Part shown: positions 1 through 9,358 of the stretch, in pieces | Layout of the letters: each line of letters begins with the position of its first letter | Numbering within the stretch: position 1 is the first letter of the stretch | Source: Roseibium sp. | GTDB lineage: Bacteria > Pseudomonadota > Alphaproteobacteria > Rhizobiales > Stappiaceae | Assembly (NCBI GenBank): GCA_017643215.1 | Contig: JAEPNV010000008.1 | Location: 184,255-248,254, forward strand | Reading direction: 5' to 3' | Length of the DNA: 64,000 nucleotides | Position numbers and translations under genes: made by a program | Notes under the pieces: model-generated | What the model saw: the letters and a program-made list of their open reading frames with translations, nothing else | What the model was told of the DNA's origin: nothing | Databases searched by the model: none

Positions 1-1230
1 AGCCTCGTGGCGCTGGTCGTTGCCATTCCCCTCCTGGTCGCACCGCTCCGGGCACTGATCGGGCACCGGTCGGATACCTACGCGTCTCTCCTGGGCTGGC
101 GGCGGGTGCCTTACATCTGGCTCGGCACGCTGATGCAGTTCGGCGGTTTGGCGATTATGCCCTTCGCGCTTTTGTTGCTGCAGTCGCAGACCACCGGTCC
201 GGAGTGGGCCGGACCGGCCGGAGCCTGCCTTGCGTTTTTGCTCACCGGACTTGGCATGCACACCGCGCAGACCGCGGGATTGGCGCTCGCGACCGATCTT
301 GCGGCCGAGGAAACCCGGCCTCGGGTGGTGGCGCTGATGTATGTCATGCTGCTTGTCGGCATGTTGCTTGCCTCCTTGTGTTTCGCCTGGCTGCTCAGCG
401 AGTTTTCGGCCAAGCGGCTGATCCAGGTCATTCAAGGCGCTGCGGTTGTCACGGTCGTACTGAATGTTGTTTGCTTGTGGAAACAGGAACCGCGTGATCC
501 GGCGCGAACCCGCGCGGACCGGCCGGCCCTGTCGTTTCTGGACGCCTTCGCGCGCTACCGGGAAGATGCGGGTGTTTTGCGTCTTCTCATCGCGGTCGCG
601 CTCGGCTCGGCCGGATTTGCCATGCAGGACGTGCTGCTTGAACCTTACGGGGGCGAGGTTCTGGGGCTCAGCGTCAGCCAGACCACGCTTTTGACCGCAT
701 TGTGGACCAGCGGAACGCTCCTCGGCTTCGCCTATGCGGGGCGCGCGCTGGCCCGAGGCTGGAACATGTACCGCCTGGCCGCGCTGGGGCTCTTGATCGG
801 TGTCGTCGGTTTTTCCGCGATCGTCTTTTCGGAGCCGCTCGCGGCCCCCAACCTTTTCCGTGTCGGGACGGTCCTGATCGGCGCCGGTGGCGGTTTGTTC
901 GCAGTGTGCACGTTGCTGGCCGCCATGGCGATCACCGAAAAATCGGACAACGGTCTGGCCATCGGGGCCTGGGGCGCGGTCCAGACGACCGCCATCGGAT
1001 TGGCCCTGGGTGCGGGTGGTCTCATTCGGGACGGGGTGAATTCCGTGCTGGAAACGGGAGGCGCATCAAGCGCGCTGCATGCGCCGGCCGCCGGCTACGG
1101 TGTCGTCTATCACATTGAAATCGGTCTTTTGTTTGGGAGTCTGATCGCGATTGGCCCGCTTGTCAGCCGGCATCGCACAGATCGCTTAACCCAGTCACGG
1201 CCCTTCGGCCTTGCGGACATGCCGGGCTAG
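1..1230 (+). CDS. lhaA: LhaA/PucC-family light-harvesting assembly protein (5' partial)
   Basis: A hydrophobic major-facilitator-type protein with about 11-12 predicted membrane helices in the visible 409 residues. It belongs to the PucC/LhaA (BCD) family of pigment-protein assembly factors, recognisable from the N-terminal segment around RALIGHRSD and LGWRRVPYIW. The open frame runs off the left edge, so the true start lies upstream; the GTG at position 7 is not taken as the start. LhaA supports assembly of the light-harvesting 1 ring in the inner membrane. Its position directly before puhA (22 bp gap) is the standard arrangement, in which bchM normally precedes it; that gene would lie outside the window. 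The LhaA name is chosen over PucC because of this neighbourhood. Confidence 0.9.
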   Translation, partial: SLVALVVAIPLLVAPLRALIGHRSDTYASLLGWRRVPYIWLGTLMQFGGLAIMPFALLLLQSQTTGPEWAGPAGACLAFLLTGLGMHTAQTAGLALATDLAAEETRPRVVALMYVMLLVGMLLASLCFAWLLSEFSAKRLIQVIQGAAVVTVVLNVVCLWKQEPRDPARTRADRPALSFLDAFARYREDAGVLRLLIAVALGSAGFAMQDVLLEPYGGEVLGLSVSQTTLLTALWTSGTLLGFAYAGRALARGWNMYRLAALGLLIGVVGFSAIVFSEPLAAPNLFRVGTVLIGAGGGLFAVCTLLAAMAITEKSDNGLAIGAWGAVQTTAIGLALGAGGLIRDGVNSVLETGGASSALHAPAAGYGVVYHIEIGLLFGSLIAIGPLVSRHRTDRLTQSRPFGLADMPG

Positions 1231-1252
1231 GCGGGGGAAGAGGAGAAACGTC

Positions 1253-2050
1253 ATGGAAATTGGCGCGATCACTGAGTACATCGATGTTGCACAGGTTACG
1301 CTCTATGTCTTTTGGGTCTTCTTCGCTCTGTTGATCTTTTACATCCGCCAGGAAGATCGCCGGGAGGGGTATCCTCTCGAAGCGGATGGGTCCGGTGACT
1401 ACAACAAGGACCCTTGGCTGTTTGTGCCGACACCAAAGACCTTTGTTTTGCCGCACGGTCATGGCGAAGTCAGCGTGCCGAACGACAAGCGCGACAGCAC
1501 GGACCGGCCGGTCCCGGGCGAGAAAATCGGCGATTTTGAAGGTGCGCCTTACCGTCCAACCGCGGAAAATCCGATGTTGTCGTCGATTGGTCCCGGGTCA
1601 TGGGCAGAACGTGCCGACACGCCGGATTTGAACCATGAGGGCCACGCCAAGATCGTGCCAATGCGGATCGACAGCGATTGGGCGATCGCGGACGGCGACA
1701 CGGATCCGCGCGGCATGCGGGTTGTGGGCTGTGACCTGATTGTCGCCGGAACGGTGAAGGACGCCTGGGTCGACCGCTCCGAGCAAATGCTTCGGTATTT
1801 GGAAATCGAAACGGAAGTCGGGTCAGATCCTCGCCGTGTGTTGGTGCCCATGAATTTCGTCGTCATGAAAACGACACGGGATCGCGAACGGATTTTTTAC
1901 GTCCATGCCATCACCGGTGAGCAGTTCGCCCATGTGCCCGCAACCGCGTCAGACACGCAAATCACGCTACTGGAGGAAGAGAAGATCACGGCCTATTTCG
2001 GGGCTGGCCAGCTCTACGCGACGCCAGCGCGTCAGGAGCCGCTGGTATGA
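1253..2050 (+). CDS. puhA: Photosynthetic reaction centre H subunit
   Basis: PuhA is the H subunit that caps the cytoplasmic side of the L/M reaction centre and shapes proton uptake to the QB quinone. The 265-residue product has one N-terminal membrane helix (about residues 12-30, with TLYVFWVFFALLIFYIRQ) followed by a soluble PRC-barrel-type domain, matching the family length of about 255-265. The ATG at 1253 is preceded by GAGGAGAA at the right spacing; a longer in-frame start at 1211 overlaps the end of lhaA and lacks homologous residues. The stop overlaps the puhB start by four bases (ATGA), implying translational coupling. Confidence 0.96.
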   Translation: MEIGAITEYIDVAQVTLYVFWVFFALLIFYIRQEDRREGYPLEADGSGDYNKDPWLFVPTPKTFVLPHGHGEVSVPNDKRDSTDRPVPGEKIGDFEGAPYRPTAENPMLSSIGPGSWAERADTPDLNHEGHAKIVPMRIDSDWAIADGDTDPRGMRVVGCDLIVAGTVKDAWVDRSEQMLRYLEIETEVGSDPRRVLVPMNFVVMKTTRDRERIFYVHAITGEQFAHVPATASDTQITLLEEEKITAYFGAGQLYATPARQEPLV

Positions 2051-2733
2051 CGCACTCCCACCACGGCGGACCTGAACACGATTACGAGCCCGTGCCCGGA
2101 TTGCCTGCCCGGCTGCCGGACGGGGAGTATATCGTGTGGCAGGGCCGCCCGTCCGGGCGCCTCGTCGCCCGCCGCGTGCTGAAGATCAATTGGTTTGCGG
2201 GCTATTGCGCGCTGATCCTGATCTGGACGTTGATCGCCGGTTTCATGGATGGCCGGGTGTGGGGATCGGTCCTGTTTTCCACCGGGGCGTTGATGATCCT
2301 CAGCGCGGTGCTTCTCGGCCTTCTGGAAGCCTTCGCGTGGGGCGTCAGCAAGACCACGCTTTACACAATCACAAACAAGCGCGTTGTGATGCGGATCGGC
2401 GTGGCGTTGTCGGCGACCTTTAACCTGCCGTTCGCGAAGGTCGTTTCGGCCGATGTGCGCGTGGACCCGGCCGGGAACGGTGACATCTGCCTGGTGATGG
2501 CCAGGGGGCACCGGCTGTCCTTCTTCACGTTCTGGCCGCATGTGCGCGGCTGGCGGGCCGGCGCGATGGTGCCTCAAATGATTTGTCTTGAGAATGCCGC
2601 AAGCGCGGCGCGCATCCTCGCCGATGCCCTGGCGTCCCATGCCGCCGTCCATCGTTCCATGACCCCGGCGGCGCCCTTATCGGACGTGACTGCCACGCAA
2701 GGCGTCGCCGCTGCGCCCGTGGCCGCGGAGTAG
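2047..2733 (+). CDS. puhB: Photosynthetic complex putative assembly protein PuhB
   Basis: PuhB helps assemble the reaction centre in Rhodobacter. The 228-residue product has an N-terminal stretch (DGEYIVWQGRPS) typical of PH-like membrane proteins, two or three membrane helices at about residues 55-110, then a bacterial PH-like domain (TLYTITNKRVVMRIG). It overlaps puhA by four bases and puhC follows one base after its stop, so the three form one translational unit. The gene order and the PH motif make the call firm, although its biochemical role is known only from mutants in other species. Confidence 0.9.
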   Translation: MTHSHHGGPEHDYEPVPGLPARLPDGEYIVWQGRPSGRLVARRVLKINWFAGYCALILIWTLIAGFMDGRVWGSVLFSTGALMILSAVLLGLLEAFAWGVSKTTLYTITNKRVVMRIGVALSATFNLPFAKVVSADVRVDPAGNGDICLVMARGHRLSFFTFWPHVRGWRAGAMVPQMICLENAASAARILADALASHAAVHRSMTPAAPLSDVTATQGVAAAPVAAE

Positions 2734-2734
2734 A

Positions 2735-3214
2735 ATGATGGCCGGACCACTATCCTTTGGCAGTCTGGAAAAACGGAGGCCGAAACGGCCGGTCCGGTTT
2801 CCGACACTGCCCCTTTACGCCGCGTTTGCGCTGATCGGGATCGCGGTGAGCGCTACCGTGTTTGGTACCGTGACCGGTATTGGAACGGTCCGCGACAGCT
2901 TTGGCGCGCCTGTCGCCATTCGCGACATCCAGCTGGTCGGCGGCGTGGGCGAGGAGGTTCAGGTCATTGATGCGCGGACTGATACGGTGCTGGCCGTTTT
3001 TCCGGTCGAAGAAGGCGGATTTGTCCGCGGTTCGCTTCGGGCCCTGTCCCGGATCCGGCTGCAGACAGACGTCGTGGCGAACGCGCCTTATCGACTGATC
3101 CGGTGGCAGAATGGCGCCGTGTCGCTGTCCGATACGGTGAGCGGTGAACGGATCTATCTCAATGCATTCGGTCCCGACAATGCGGCAGCATTTGCAGAGC
3201 TTTTGGACGATTAA
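2735..3214 (+). CDS. puhC: Photosynthetic complex assembly protein PuhC
   Basis: This 159-residue protein has a basic N-terminus, a single membrane helix (about residues 25-47, PLYAAFALIGIAVSATVFG) and a soluble, presumably periplasmic domain. Size, topology and position after puhB match PuhC, which is needed for full levels of reaction centre and light-harvesting 1 complexes. Two ATG codons stand side by side at 2735 and 2738 and either could start translation. A 14-base spacer with AAGGGAGAA leads to the next gene. Confidence 0.88.
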   Translation: MMAGPLSFGSLEKRRPKRPVRFPTLPLYAAFALIGIAVSATVFGTVTGIGTVRDSFGAPVAIRDIQLVGGVGEEVQVIDARTDTVLAVFPVEEGGFVRGSLRALSRIRLQTDVVANAPYRLIRWQNGAVSLSDTVSGERIYLNAFGPDNAAAFAELLDD

Positions 3215-3228
3215 GGGAGAACGGCCAA

Positions 3229-3534
3229 ATGAGCTTTTTATCAGCACTGTTTCGGCGGACGGAAATGGTTCCGTGTACCGTCGAAATCAACAACACGTTC
3301 GAAGCGCTTGGCGCCCATGTCCGCTTTGACGGCGGCGTGTCGGTGCGTCCAGGCGACGAGGTTCTGGTGAAAGGGGCGCCTGTCGAAGTGCCCTATGGCG
3401 AGGAACGCACGTTCCGGCGCACCGCAATCATCACCCGCGCATCCGGTCTTGAACGGGCCTGGACCCGGGCGACCGGCGATCTTGAATTCATGGAACTTTG
3501 TGAATTCTCCTTCTCGGAAAGGGCGCAGGCATGA
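3229..3534 (+). CDS. Conserved PGC protein of unknown function (puhC-acsF intergenic ORF)
   Basis: A 101-residue soluble protein with no recognised catalytic motif. It begins [10 protein letters not shown] and contains a segment around [11 protein letters not shown] and [12 protein letters not shown] that looks like a small beta-rich domain. Small genes of this size often sit between puhC and acsF in alphaproteobacterial photosynthesis clusters, so it is probably a real, conserved PGC gene. AAGGGAGAA stands just upstream of the ATG. Its TGA overlaps the acsF ATG (ATGA at 3531-3534), which suggests the two proteins are made together. A link to the aerobic cyclase step is inference only. Confidence 0.75.
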   Translation: MSFLSALFRRTEMVPCTVEINNTFEALGAHVRFDGGVSVRPGDEVLVKGAPVEVPYGEERTFRRTAIITRASGLERAWTRATGDLEFMELCEFSFSERAQA

Positions 3535-4619
3535 ACAAGACAGTAGACACCCGTGAACTCGGCAAATCCGCGCGTCCGGTGAACGATACCACGAAAGCCG
3601 CGCTGGAAAGCACGATGCTCAATCCGCGGTTCTACACCACGGATTTCGATGAAATGGACCGGATCGACGTGTCCGGCGTCCGCGGCGAATGGGATGCGCT
3701 GATCGCCGAAATGCGATCGGATCCCAACAAGGGCCATTTCAAGCGCAACGCGGACTGGGACAACATCGACATCGATGCGTTGCCGGATGAACTGCGCCGG
3801 GAGTTCGTCGACTTTCTGGTCTCCTCGCTCACGGCCGAATTCTCCGGCTGTGTGCTTTACAAGGAAATGAAGCGCCGGGGCACAAACAAGGAAGTCTGTG
3901 AACTGTTCGGTTTCATGAGCCGGGACGAGTCCCGCCATGCCGGCTTCATCAATGACGCGCTGAAGGATTTCGGCATCGGCGTGAACATGGGGTTCCTCGC
4001 AAAGGCGAAGAAGTACACCTACTTCCGGCCGAAGTTCATCTACTACGCGACCTATTTGTCCGAGAAGATCGGGTATGCGCGTTACATCACGATCTACCGG
4101 CATCTGGAAAAGAATCCGCAATACCGGTTCCATCCGATCTTTAAATGGTTCGAAGAATGGTGCAACGACGAGTTCCGCCACGGAGAGGCCTTTTCGCTGA
4201 TCATGCGTTCTGACCCGGCTTTGTTGTCGGGCCGGAACAAGTATTGGATCAAGTTCTTCCTCCTCGCGGTGTTCGCCACGATGTATGTGCGCGATCATGC
4301 CCGTCCGGCCTTTCACAAGGCATTGGGGGTCGACATAGAAGACTACGACATGCGGGTGTTCCGGCTGACGAGCGAGATCTCGAGGCAGGTGTTCCCGCTG
4401 GAGCTGGATCTCGACAATCCGGCGCTGTTGCGCAGCTTCAAGAAATTGAATGGGATCAACCAGGCCATCGCCGCAGCGGACGACCGCGGCGGAATGACCG
4501 GCAAGATCGCCAAGGGCTGGCACATGGCGCGGGCGGGTGTGGCATTTCTACGCCTTTACATGATCCCGTCGAAGGCCAATGTCATCCCCGAAACCAGCCG
4601 TCTCCATCCGGTGTGGTAG
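3531..4619 (+). CDS. acsF: Aerobic Mg-protoporphyrin IX monomethyl ester (oxidative) cyclase
   Basis: AcsF is the di-iron, O2-dependent enzyme that closes the isocyclic ring E of bacteriochlorophyll, converting Mg-protoporphyrin IX monomethyl ester to divinyl protochlorophyllide. The 362-residue product shows the ferritin-like iron ligands: Glu103, the DESRH motif with Glu133/His136, and DEFRH with Glu214/His217. The length matches the family. It overlaps the preceding small gene by four bases and is followed 11 bases later by puhE. The window also encodes BchE, the oxygen-independent enzyme for the same step, so the organism can probably make pigment with and without oxygen. Confidence 0.96.
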   Translation: MNKTVDTRELGKSARPVNDTTKAALESTMLNPRFYTTDFDEMDRIDVSGVRGEWDALIAEMRSDPNKGHFKRNADWDNIDIDALPDELRREFVDFLVSSLTAEFSGCVLYKEMKRRGTNKEVCELFGFMSRDESRHAGFINDALKDFGIGVNMGFLAKAKKYTYFRPKFIYYATYLSEKIGYARYITIYRHLEKNPQYRFHPIFKWFEEWCNDEFRHGEAFSLIMRSDPALLSGRNKYWIKFFLLAVFATMYVRDHARPAFHKALGVDIEDYDMRVFRLTSEISRQVFPLELDLDNPALLRSFKKLNGINQAIAAADDRGGMTGKIAKGWHMARAGVAFLRLYMIPSKANVIPETSRLHPVW

Positions 4620-4630
4620 GTTAAAAGCCC

Positions 4631-5491
4631 ATGAGCGGATTGATCGCTGTCACGATTGCTGTCATGACCTGGTGGTTCGCCACCGGATTGGTGATGCTGT
4701 TTGCGCGGTTTGGCGCCGTGCGGGCCGGCATGGTGATGGCGATCGTTTCAGTGATCGCAATCGGCGGTATCACGGCACTCGCGCTTTCGGCCGGATCGGC
4801 GAGCGAAGGCGCGGCCTATGCAGCCTTTTTCGGTGCGCTTGCGGTTTGGGCGTGGCACGAAACGGCATTCCTTCTCGGGCTGGTCACCGGCCCGCGGCGG
4901 GTGGGACTGCATCAGTCACCATCGGAAAAGAGCCGTTTCCGGGCCGCGTTCAAGACGGTCCGCGACCACGAAGTCGTGTTGGCGCTGACGGCCCTTGTCT
5001 TCGTCGTGCTGTTACATGACGCTCAAAACACGGTTGGTGTGTGGACGTTCGTTCTGCTGTGGGGCATGCGGCTCAGCGCCAAGGTCAACATATTCCTTGG
5101 GGCGCCCCATGCCGTTAACGACCTCTTGCCTCACCATCTGGCATATTTGGAAAGCTACTACAGAACGGACCGGCTGAGCCCGGTGTTTGCAATGTCCTTG
5201 ATCCTGTGCCTCCTCACATTGGCCAGCTTTACCGTCGCGGCTTTTGTGTCAGCATCGGAACACGACGTTGTGAAATGGAGCCTGTTGGCCAGTTTTGCCG
5301 GTCTGGCCTTGATTGAACACGCGTTTTTGGTATTGCCTGTCCGCGACAGTCGCTTGTGGACCTGGGCCTTGCGGATTTGTCCGGCCAAAACACGCCTGGG
5401 GGAAGAAGAGGGCCGGTCCACGGCCCCGATTAAAGACAATTGCGCGGCCACGGCTGGCGCAAAGACGAAAGGAACCGTCTCATGGATCTGA
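4631..5491 (+). CDS. puhE: Photosynthetic complex assembly protein PuhE (DUF3623)
   Basis: A 286-residue polytopic inner-membrane protein with about six or seven predicted helices, ending in a hydrophilic tail. Size, topology and position between acsF and hemA fit PuhE, which modulates bacteriochlorophyll production and complex assembly in Rhodobacter capsulatus. A conserved central segment ([15 protein letters not shown]) and the following [10 protein letters not shown] agree with this family. Its 3' end overlaps the hemA start by ten bases. Molecular activity is unknown. Confidence 0.87.
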   Translation: MSGLIAVTIAVMTWWFATGLVMLFARFGAVRAGMVMAIVSVIAIGGITALALSAGSASEGAAYAAFFGALAVWAWHETAFLLGLVTGPRRVGLHQSPSEKSRFRAAFKTVRDHEVVLALTALVFVVLLHDAQNTVGVWTFVLLWGMRLSAKVNIFLGAPHAVNDLLPHHLAYLESYYRTDRLSPVFAMSLILCLLTLASFTVAAFVSASEHDVVKWSLLASFAGLALIEHAFLVLPVRDSRLWTWALRICPAKTRLGEEEGRSTAPIKDNCAATAGAKTKGTVSWI

Positions 5492-6699
5492 ACGCATATT
5501 TTGAGGAGCGGCTGTCCAAGCTCCATGATGATGGTAACTATCGCGTCTTTGCCGACCTGGAACGCCATGCCGGCGATTTTCCGCGCGCCACCCGCTACCG
5601 TACCGACGGCAGCACCCAGGACGTGACCGTATGGTGCTCCAACGATTATCTTGGAATGGGCCAGCATGCGAAAGTGGTCGGGGCGATGCAGGACGTCATC
5701 GCCAAATGCGGTGCTGGCGCCGGCGGTACGCGCAACATATCGGGCACCAATCATTATCACGTGCTTCTCGAAGCGGAATTGGCCGACCTACATGCGAAGG
5801 AAGCGGCGCTGATCTTTACCTCCGGCTATGTGTCGAACTGGGCCGCGCTCGGAACGCTTGCCTCGCAAGTGCCCGGCATGATCGTTTATTCGGATGCGCT
5901 CAATCACGCGTCGATGATCGAGGGGATCCGGCACGCGCGCTGCGAAAAGCGGATTTTCAAACACAACGATCCGCAAGATCTCGCGCGCATGATGGCAAAG
6001 GACGATCCGCAAGCGCCGAAGATGGTTGCTTTTGAAAGCGTCTATTCCATGGATGGCGACATTGCTCCCATCGCCGAGATTTGCGATGTGGCGGACCGGT
6101 TCGGCGCCATCACCTATCTCGATGAGGTCCACGCGGTTGGCATGTACGGTCCACGTGGTGGCGGCGTCGCCGAGCGCGAGGGGCTGATGGACCGGGTGAC
6201 GATCATTGAGGGCACGCTCGGCAAGGCGTTCGGTGTGATGGGCGGATATATCACGGGTTCGAAAACGGTCGTCGATTTCGTCCGCTCATTCGCCAGCGGG
6301 TTTATTTTCACGACCGCGTTGCCGCCGGCGCTGGCGGCCGGTGCCGCGGCCTCGATCCGGCATTTGAAAGACAGCACCAAGGAGCGGGCCGCGCACCAGG
6401 CCAATGTCGCCAAGGTGCGTGCCGCGCTTGATGCCCGGTCGATCCCGCATATGGTCAATCCGAGCCACATCGTTCCGGTGATGGTCGGCGATGCCAAAAA
6501 GTGCAAGTGGATCTCCGACATCTTGCTGGATAGCTACGGGATCTATGTTCAGCCGATCAACTATCCGACCGTTCCGGTTGGAACCGAACGGCTGCGGTTT
6601 ACGCCCACGCCGCTGCACAGCGACGAGGACGTTCGTGCGCTCGCCGGGGCGCTGTGCGATCTGTGGTCGCAATGCGCCCTTGCACGTGCGGTGGCCTGA
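5482..6699 (+). CDS. hemA: 5-Aminolevulinate synthase
   Basis: HemA condenses glycine with succinyl-CoA to 5-aminolevulinate, the first step of the C4 tetrapyrrole pathway typical of Alphaproteobacteria. The 405-residue product is a fold-type I PLP enzyme with the glycine-rich [13 protein letters not shown] segment, DEVHAVG and the Schiff-base lysine Lys248 in EGTLGKAFG. The ATG at 5482 has GAAAGGA upstream, and its product begins MDLNAYFEE as in other HemA proteins; a start 42 bases earlier would only add residues read from inside puhE. Placement in the PGC suggests a dedicated supply of precursor for bacteriochlorophyll. Confidence 0.96.
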   Translation: MDLNAYFEERLSKLHDDGNYRVFADLERHAGDFPRATRYRTDGSTQDVTVWCSNDYLGMGQHAKVVGAMQDVIAKCGAGAGGTRNISGTNHYHVLLEAELADLHAKEAALIFTSGYVSNWAALGTLASQVPGMIVYSDALNHASMIEGIRHARCEKRIFKHNDPQDLARMMAKDDPQAPKMVAFESVYSMDGDIAPIAEICDVADRFGAITYLDEVHAVGMYGPRGGGVAEREGLMDRVTIIEGTLGKAFGVMGGYITGSKTVVDFVRSFASGFIFTTALPPALAAGAAASIRHLKDSTKERAAHQANVAKVRAALDARSIPHMVNPSHIVPVMVGDAKKCKWISDILLDSYGIYVQPINYPTVPVGTERLRFTPTPLHSDEDVRALAGALCDLWSQCALARAVA

Positions 6700-6708
6700 G
6701 GCGGGGTC

Positions 6709-7500
6709 ATGCCCGCCGTCGTCACATTCTCGCTCCACCGGTTCGACCGGTTGGCGGCCAAAATCTGGGCGTTCGGTCAAATGCCGATCGCCAAGGCGGC
6801 GCTGCGGCGGGTTCCCGGGGTCGTTTTTGCGAAGATGATGGGGACCGGCGCCGGCGCCGGCTTTTCCCTACGGCCGAATCTAAGCGTCTACACCATGCTG
6901 TGCGAGTGGCCATCGATGGAGGCGGCGCGGGCGGCTCTGTCCGATGCGCCCATTTTCAAGAATTACCGGGCCAAATCCGCGCAGACAGCCACTCTGTTCC
7001 TCTCCCCGGTCAGCGCCCGCGGATCCTGGGACGGCCATCGTTTTGAGACCGATCTGGCCGCCGGCGGTCAAACCATGCCCGTCGTTGCGCTGACGCGCGC
7101 CACGCTTCGGCCGCAAAGCCTCTTGGCCTTCTGGCGCAGGGTGCCGGTGATCTCAGACGATGTCAGCGGTGAGCCGGCCAAACGTTTCATGATGGGAACC
7201 GGGGAGGTTCCCTGGTTGCGCCAAGTGACATTTTCGATTTGGTCCGATGTTGCCGCCATGGAGCGGTTCGCGCGCAAAAGCGCCAGCCACGGCAATGCGG
7301 CGCGGCTTGCTTATGCCGAAAACTGGTTCGCCGAGTATTGTTTTATGCGGTTCAATCTGCTCGAGGTTCAAGGTGACTGGCCGGAACTGTCCGACCTCAA
7401 TGCCAGCGCCTGGCATGCCGGGCGGGACGCGGCCAAGGAGCAAAGCAAGGGCCGAATCCCCGCCTATGCCTTCGACGGACATGGCGGGGCCGTATCATGA
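6709..7500 (+). CDS. crtA: Spheroidene monooxygenase
   Basis: CrtA inserts a keto oxygen at C2 of spheroidene to give spheroidenone under oxygenated conditions. The 263-residue protein has the family segments TFSLHRFDR near the start, PNLSVYTMLCEWPS, and the C-terminal AYAENWFAEYCFMRFNLL. The length agrees with the short (about 240-residue) CrtA type. It starts nine bases after hemA with GAGGCGGGG upstream and overlaps idi by four bases. With crtC, D and F in the window this predicts spheroidene/spheroidenone as main carotenoids. Confidence 0.9.
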   Translation: MPAVVTFSLHRFDRLAAKIWAFGQMPIAKAALRRVPGVVFAKMMGTGAGAGFSLRPNLSVYTMLCEWPSMEAARAALSDAPIFKNYRAKSAQTATLFLSPVSARGSWDGHRFETDLAAGGQTMPVVALTRATLRPQSLLAFWRRVPVISDDVSGEPAKRFMMGTGEVPWLRQVTFSIWSDVAAMERFARKSASHGNAARLAYAENWFAEYCFMRFNLLEVQGDWPELSDLNASAWHAGRDAAKEQSKGRIPAYAFDGHGGAVS

Positions 7501-8021
7501 CCGTGCATCCCATCATCATTCCTGCAATCGCCGCGGATGGCAGCCTTTATCCGGTCGAAAAACTGGAAGTCCACAAACGTGGCCTCTATCACCTGGCGGT
7601 GTCTGTTTTTGTTTTTGACGGCGATGCGCTTTTGATCCAGCGCCGCGCCGCCTCCAAATACCACTGCGGCGGACTTTGGGCGAACACGTGCTGTTCACAT
7701 CCTCATTGGGGAGAGGCCGCGCGGGCCTGTGCTGAGCGGCGTCTCGCAGAGGAACTGGGGTTCACCGTGCCATTGACCGAACGGCGGGTGGAAGAGTATT
7801 CGGCCGATGTGGGCAATGGTCTGCATGAACATGAACAGGTGACCATGTTCACCGGGACGGCGCACCGAGAGAGCCTTGATCTTGATCTCAACGGTCAGGA
7901 AGTCGATGCGGTTCGATGGGTGACGGCGCCGGAGTTGCGGACAGAAATCCGCCGTGCGCCAGATAGGTTCACGCCCTGGTTCCGCATCTATGTGGAGCGG
8001 TTCCCCGACTTGTCGCTTTAG
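7497..8021 (+). CDS. idi: Isopentenyl-diphosphate delta-isomerase (type I)
   Basis: Idi interconverts isopentenyl and dimethylallyl diphosphate, feeding geranylgeranyl diphosphate synthesis for carotenoids and the bacteriochlorophyll tail. The 174-residue Nudix-fold protein contains NTCCSHPHWGE (active-site Cys and metal-binding His region) and the Nudix-like stretch ERRLAEELGF. It is the last gene of the plus-strand block and is translationally coupled to crtA by a four-base overlap. It converges on pufC, with a 194-bp gap between the stops. Type I enzymes are commonly found inside PGCs. Confidence 0.95.
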   Translation: MTVHPIIIPAIAADGSLYPVEKLEVHKRGLYHLAVSVFVFDGDALLIQRRAASKYHCGGLWANTCCSHPHWGEAARACAERRLAEELGFTVPLTERRVEEYSADVGNGLHEHEQVTMFTGTAHRESLDLDLNGQEVDAVRWVTAPELRTEIRRAPDRFTPWFRIYVERFPDLSL

Positions 8022-8148
8022 CCCGGTTCCTCATCACCGACAGCGACTGTGCAGGCGCCGCGTGCACCCATTCGACCGCCGTTCCACTTATGCGCGTGTG
8101 ATGTGGATTGTAACAAATCATCAGGTGGTAATCACGGCTTGGATGGTG

Positions 8149-8182
8149 TATAAAAAGAGCCGGACCCGTGGCAGGTCCGGCT
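8149..8182 (-). terminator. Rho-independent terminator of the puf operon
   Basis: Read on the minus strand, a 9-bp perfect stem (AGCCGGACC / GGTCCGGCT) with a 7-base loop is followed by CTTTTTATA. It lies 34 bases past the pufC stop and is the natural end of the crtEF-bchCXYZ-puf transcript. On the plus strand the stem is followed only by TAATGATG, so it should not terminate idi transcription efficiently. Confidence 0.85.
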
Positions 8183-8215
8183 TAATGATGGCATCCCAAG
8201 TAGCGAGGCACCTAC

Positions 8216-9358
8216 CTATTGGGCGGCCACCTCAGTTTCTTTTTGTCCAAAGGACTCTAGTCGCGAGCTGCGGGCCGGCGCCAGCACCTCCGTTTCATTC
8301 GGGACAAAGCTCTCAAAATCGGGGACGCCTGTGTCCGTTTTTTCGGCCAATGCGTCCACATAGTCCTGAAGCATGGACACACCATAGAGCGGCTTTTGCA
8401 CGCCGTTGTGGCATGTCGCGCAGCCAACCTTCAGCACGTCGCCCTCCGGCCCGAGCCGGTTCTCCGGGAAGACGGGTGTCAGGCCGACCATGTAATCGTT
8501 GTTGATGTCGCGCGCCATCCGAATGCCGTGCCAGGCAGTGACCCGCTGCGGCGGACTTTCATCCCAGCTGTTGAATGCCCGGCTATTGTGGCAGGTCAAG
8601 CAGTTTGCCCCAAGGCTCTCAGACATGTGCATCATCAACGCCCAAGTGCTTTCGGTTTCCTTGGTTGTGGCCGTGTTTACGCCGGTCGGCAACGCCGTGT
8701 CGGAGTGGACCCGGATCTCCATGTCGTTGAGGAGATAATCCGCAAGAGCGTTTTGCGGCATCGACGTCCGGCCAACAAACTCGCCCACCACATTCTGGCC
8801 GGCACGATACCCCAGGGCTCCACCGGCAGGTTCTGGATCGTCATCCAACCACCAGACGTTTTGCGGAATGTGATTGCCCTTGTGGCAGGTGTAACAAGTG
8901 ACGCCGACATTGCCGACGTGGGCCTGCCAATCCTCGTTGATCGCCTGGGTCATCTGGATCATGCGCCGCGACACGACTTTGGTGTACATGCCGTCCCACG
9001 CAAAGTTTCCATCCTCGCTGTGACAGTAGGTGCACCCCTCTTCCGGGGAGATCCATTCGGTGATGGCCGCCATGAATTGATTGAACTGGTCGTCGGACAA
9101 ATGCCCGAGGACCTGGACGTTTTCGTAGATTTCGCCGGCACGATCGCCTTCAGGATCGGCTTCCCAAGGTGCTTCGGGCACCTGGTTTGCTTCTCTCAAA
9201 GCGACCTGTTTTTCGTGGTCCCGGCTGACGAACATACCGGTGCCGCGATAGCCGACCTGTTCGGTATCGGCGGGCGGCAAATCCCAATCGGGCCCAAAGA
9301 CCAGCGCAGCGCCCAATACCGCCGCGCCGGCAACGCCAAAAATCGTCCAGTAGCTCAT
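8216..9358 (-). CDS. pufC: Reaction centre tetraheme cytochrome c subunit
   Basis: PufC sits on the periplasmic face of the reaction centre and re-reduces the photo-oxidised special pair. The 380-residue product has four CxxCH heme sites: CTYCH (109-113), CYTCH (155-159), CLTCH (253-257) and CATCH (313-317), each pair preceded by Met-rich helices that supply axial ligands. The N-terminus has a hydrophobic segment (residues 5-22) but no lipobox cysteine; no Cys occurs before 109. The subunit is therefore probably held by an uncleaved helix instead of a lipid anchor. Its start overlaps the pufM stop by four bases. Confidence 0.95.
   Translation of the reverse strand: MSYWTIFGVAGAAVLGAALVFGPDWDLPPADTEQVGYRGTGMFVSRDHEKQVALREANQVPEAPWEADPEGDRAGEIYENVQVLGHLSDDQFNQFMAAITEWISPEEGCTYCHSEDGNFAWDGMYTKVVSRRMIQMTQAINEDWQAHVGNVGVTCYTCHKGNHIPQNVWWLDDDPEPAGGALGYRAGQNVVGEFVGRTSMPQNALADYLLNDMEIRVHSDTALPTGVNTATTKETESTWALMMHMSESLGANCLTCHNSRAFNSWDESPPQRVTAWHGIRMARDINNDYMVGLTPVFPENRLGPEGDVLKVGCATCHNGVQKPLYGVSMLQDYVDALAEKTDTGVPDFESFVPNETEVLAPARSSRLESFGQKETEVAAQ

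Noticed and set aside
3393..4523. 376-codon open frame antisense to acsF
   Set aside because: Composition is that of an antisense shadow in GC-rich DNA; acsF on the other strand has complete active-site motifs.
8183..9354. pufX next to pufM
   Set aside because: The gene after pufM is clearly the tetraheme cytochrome pufC, and no PufX-like small frame is present.
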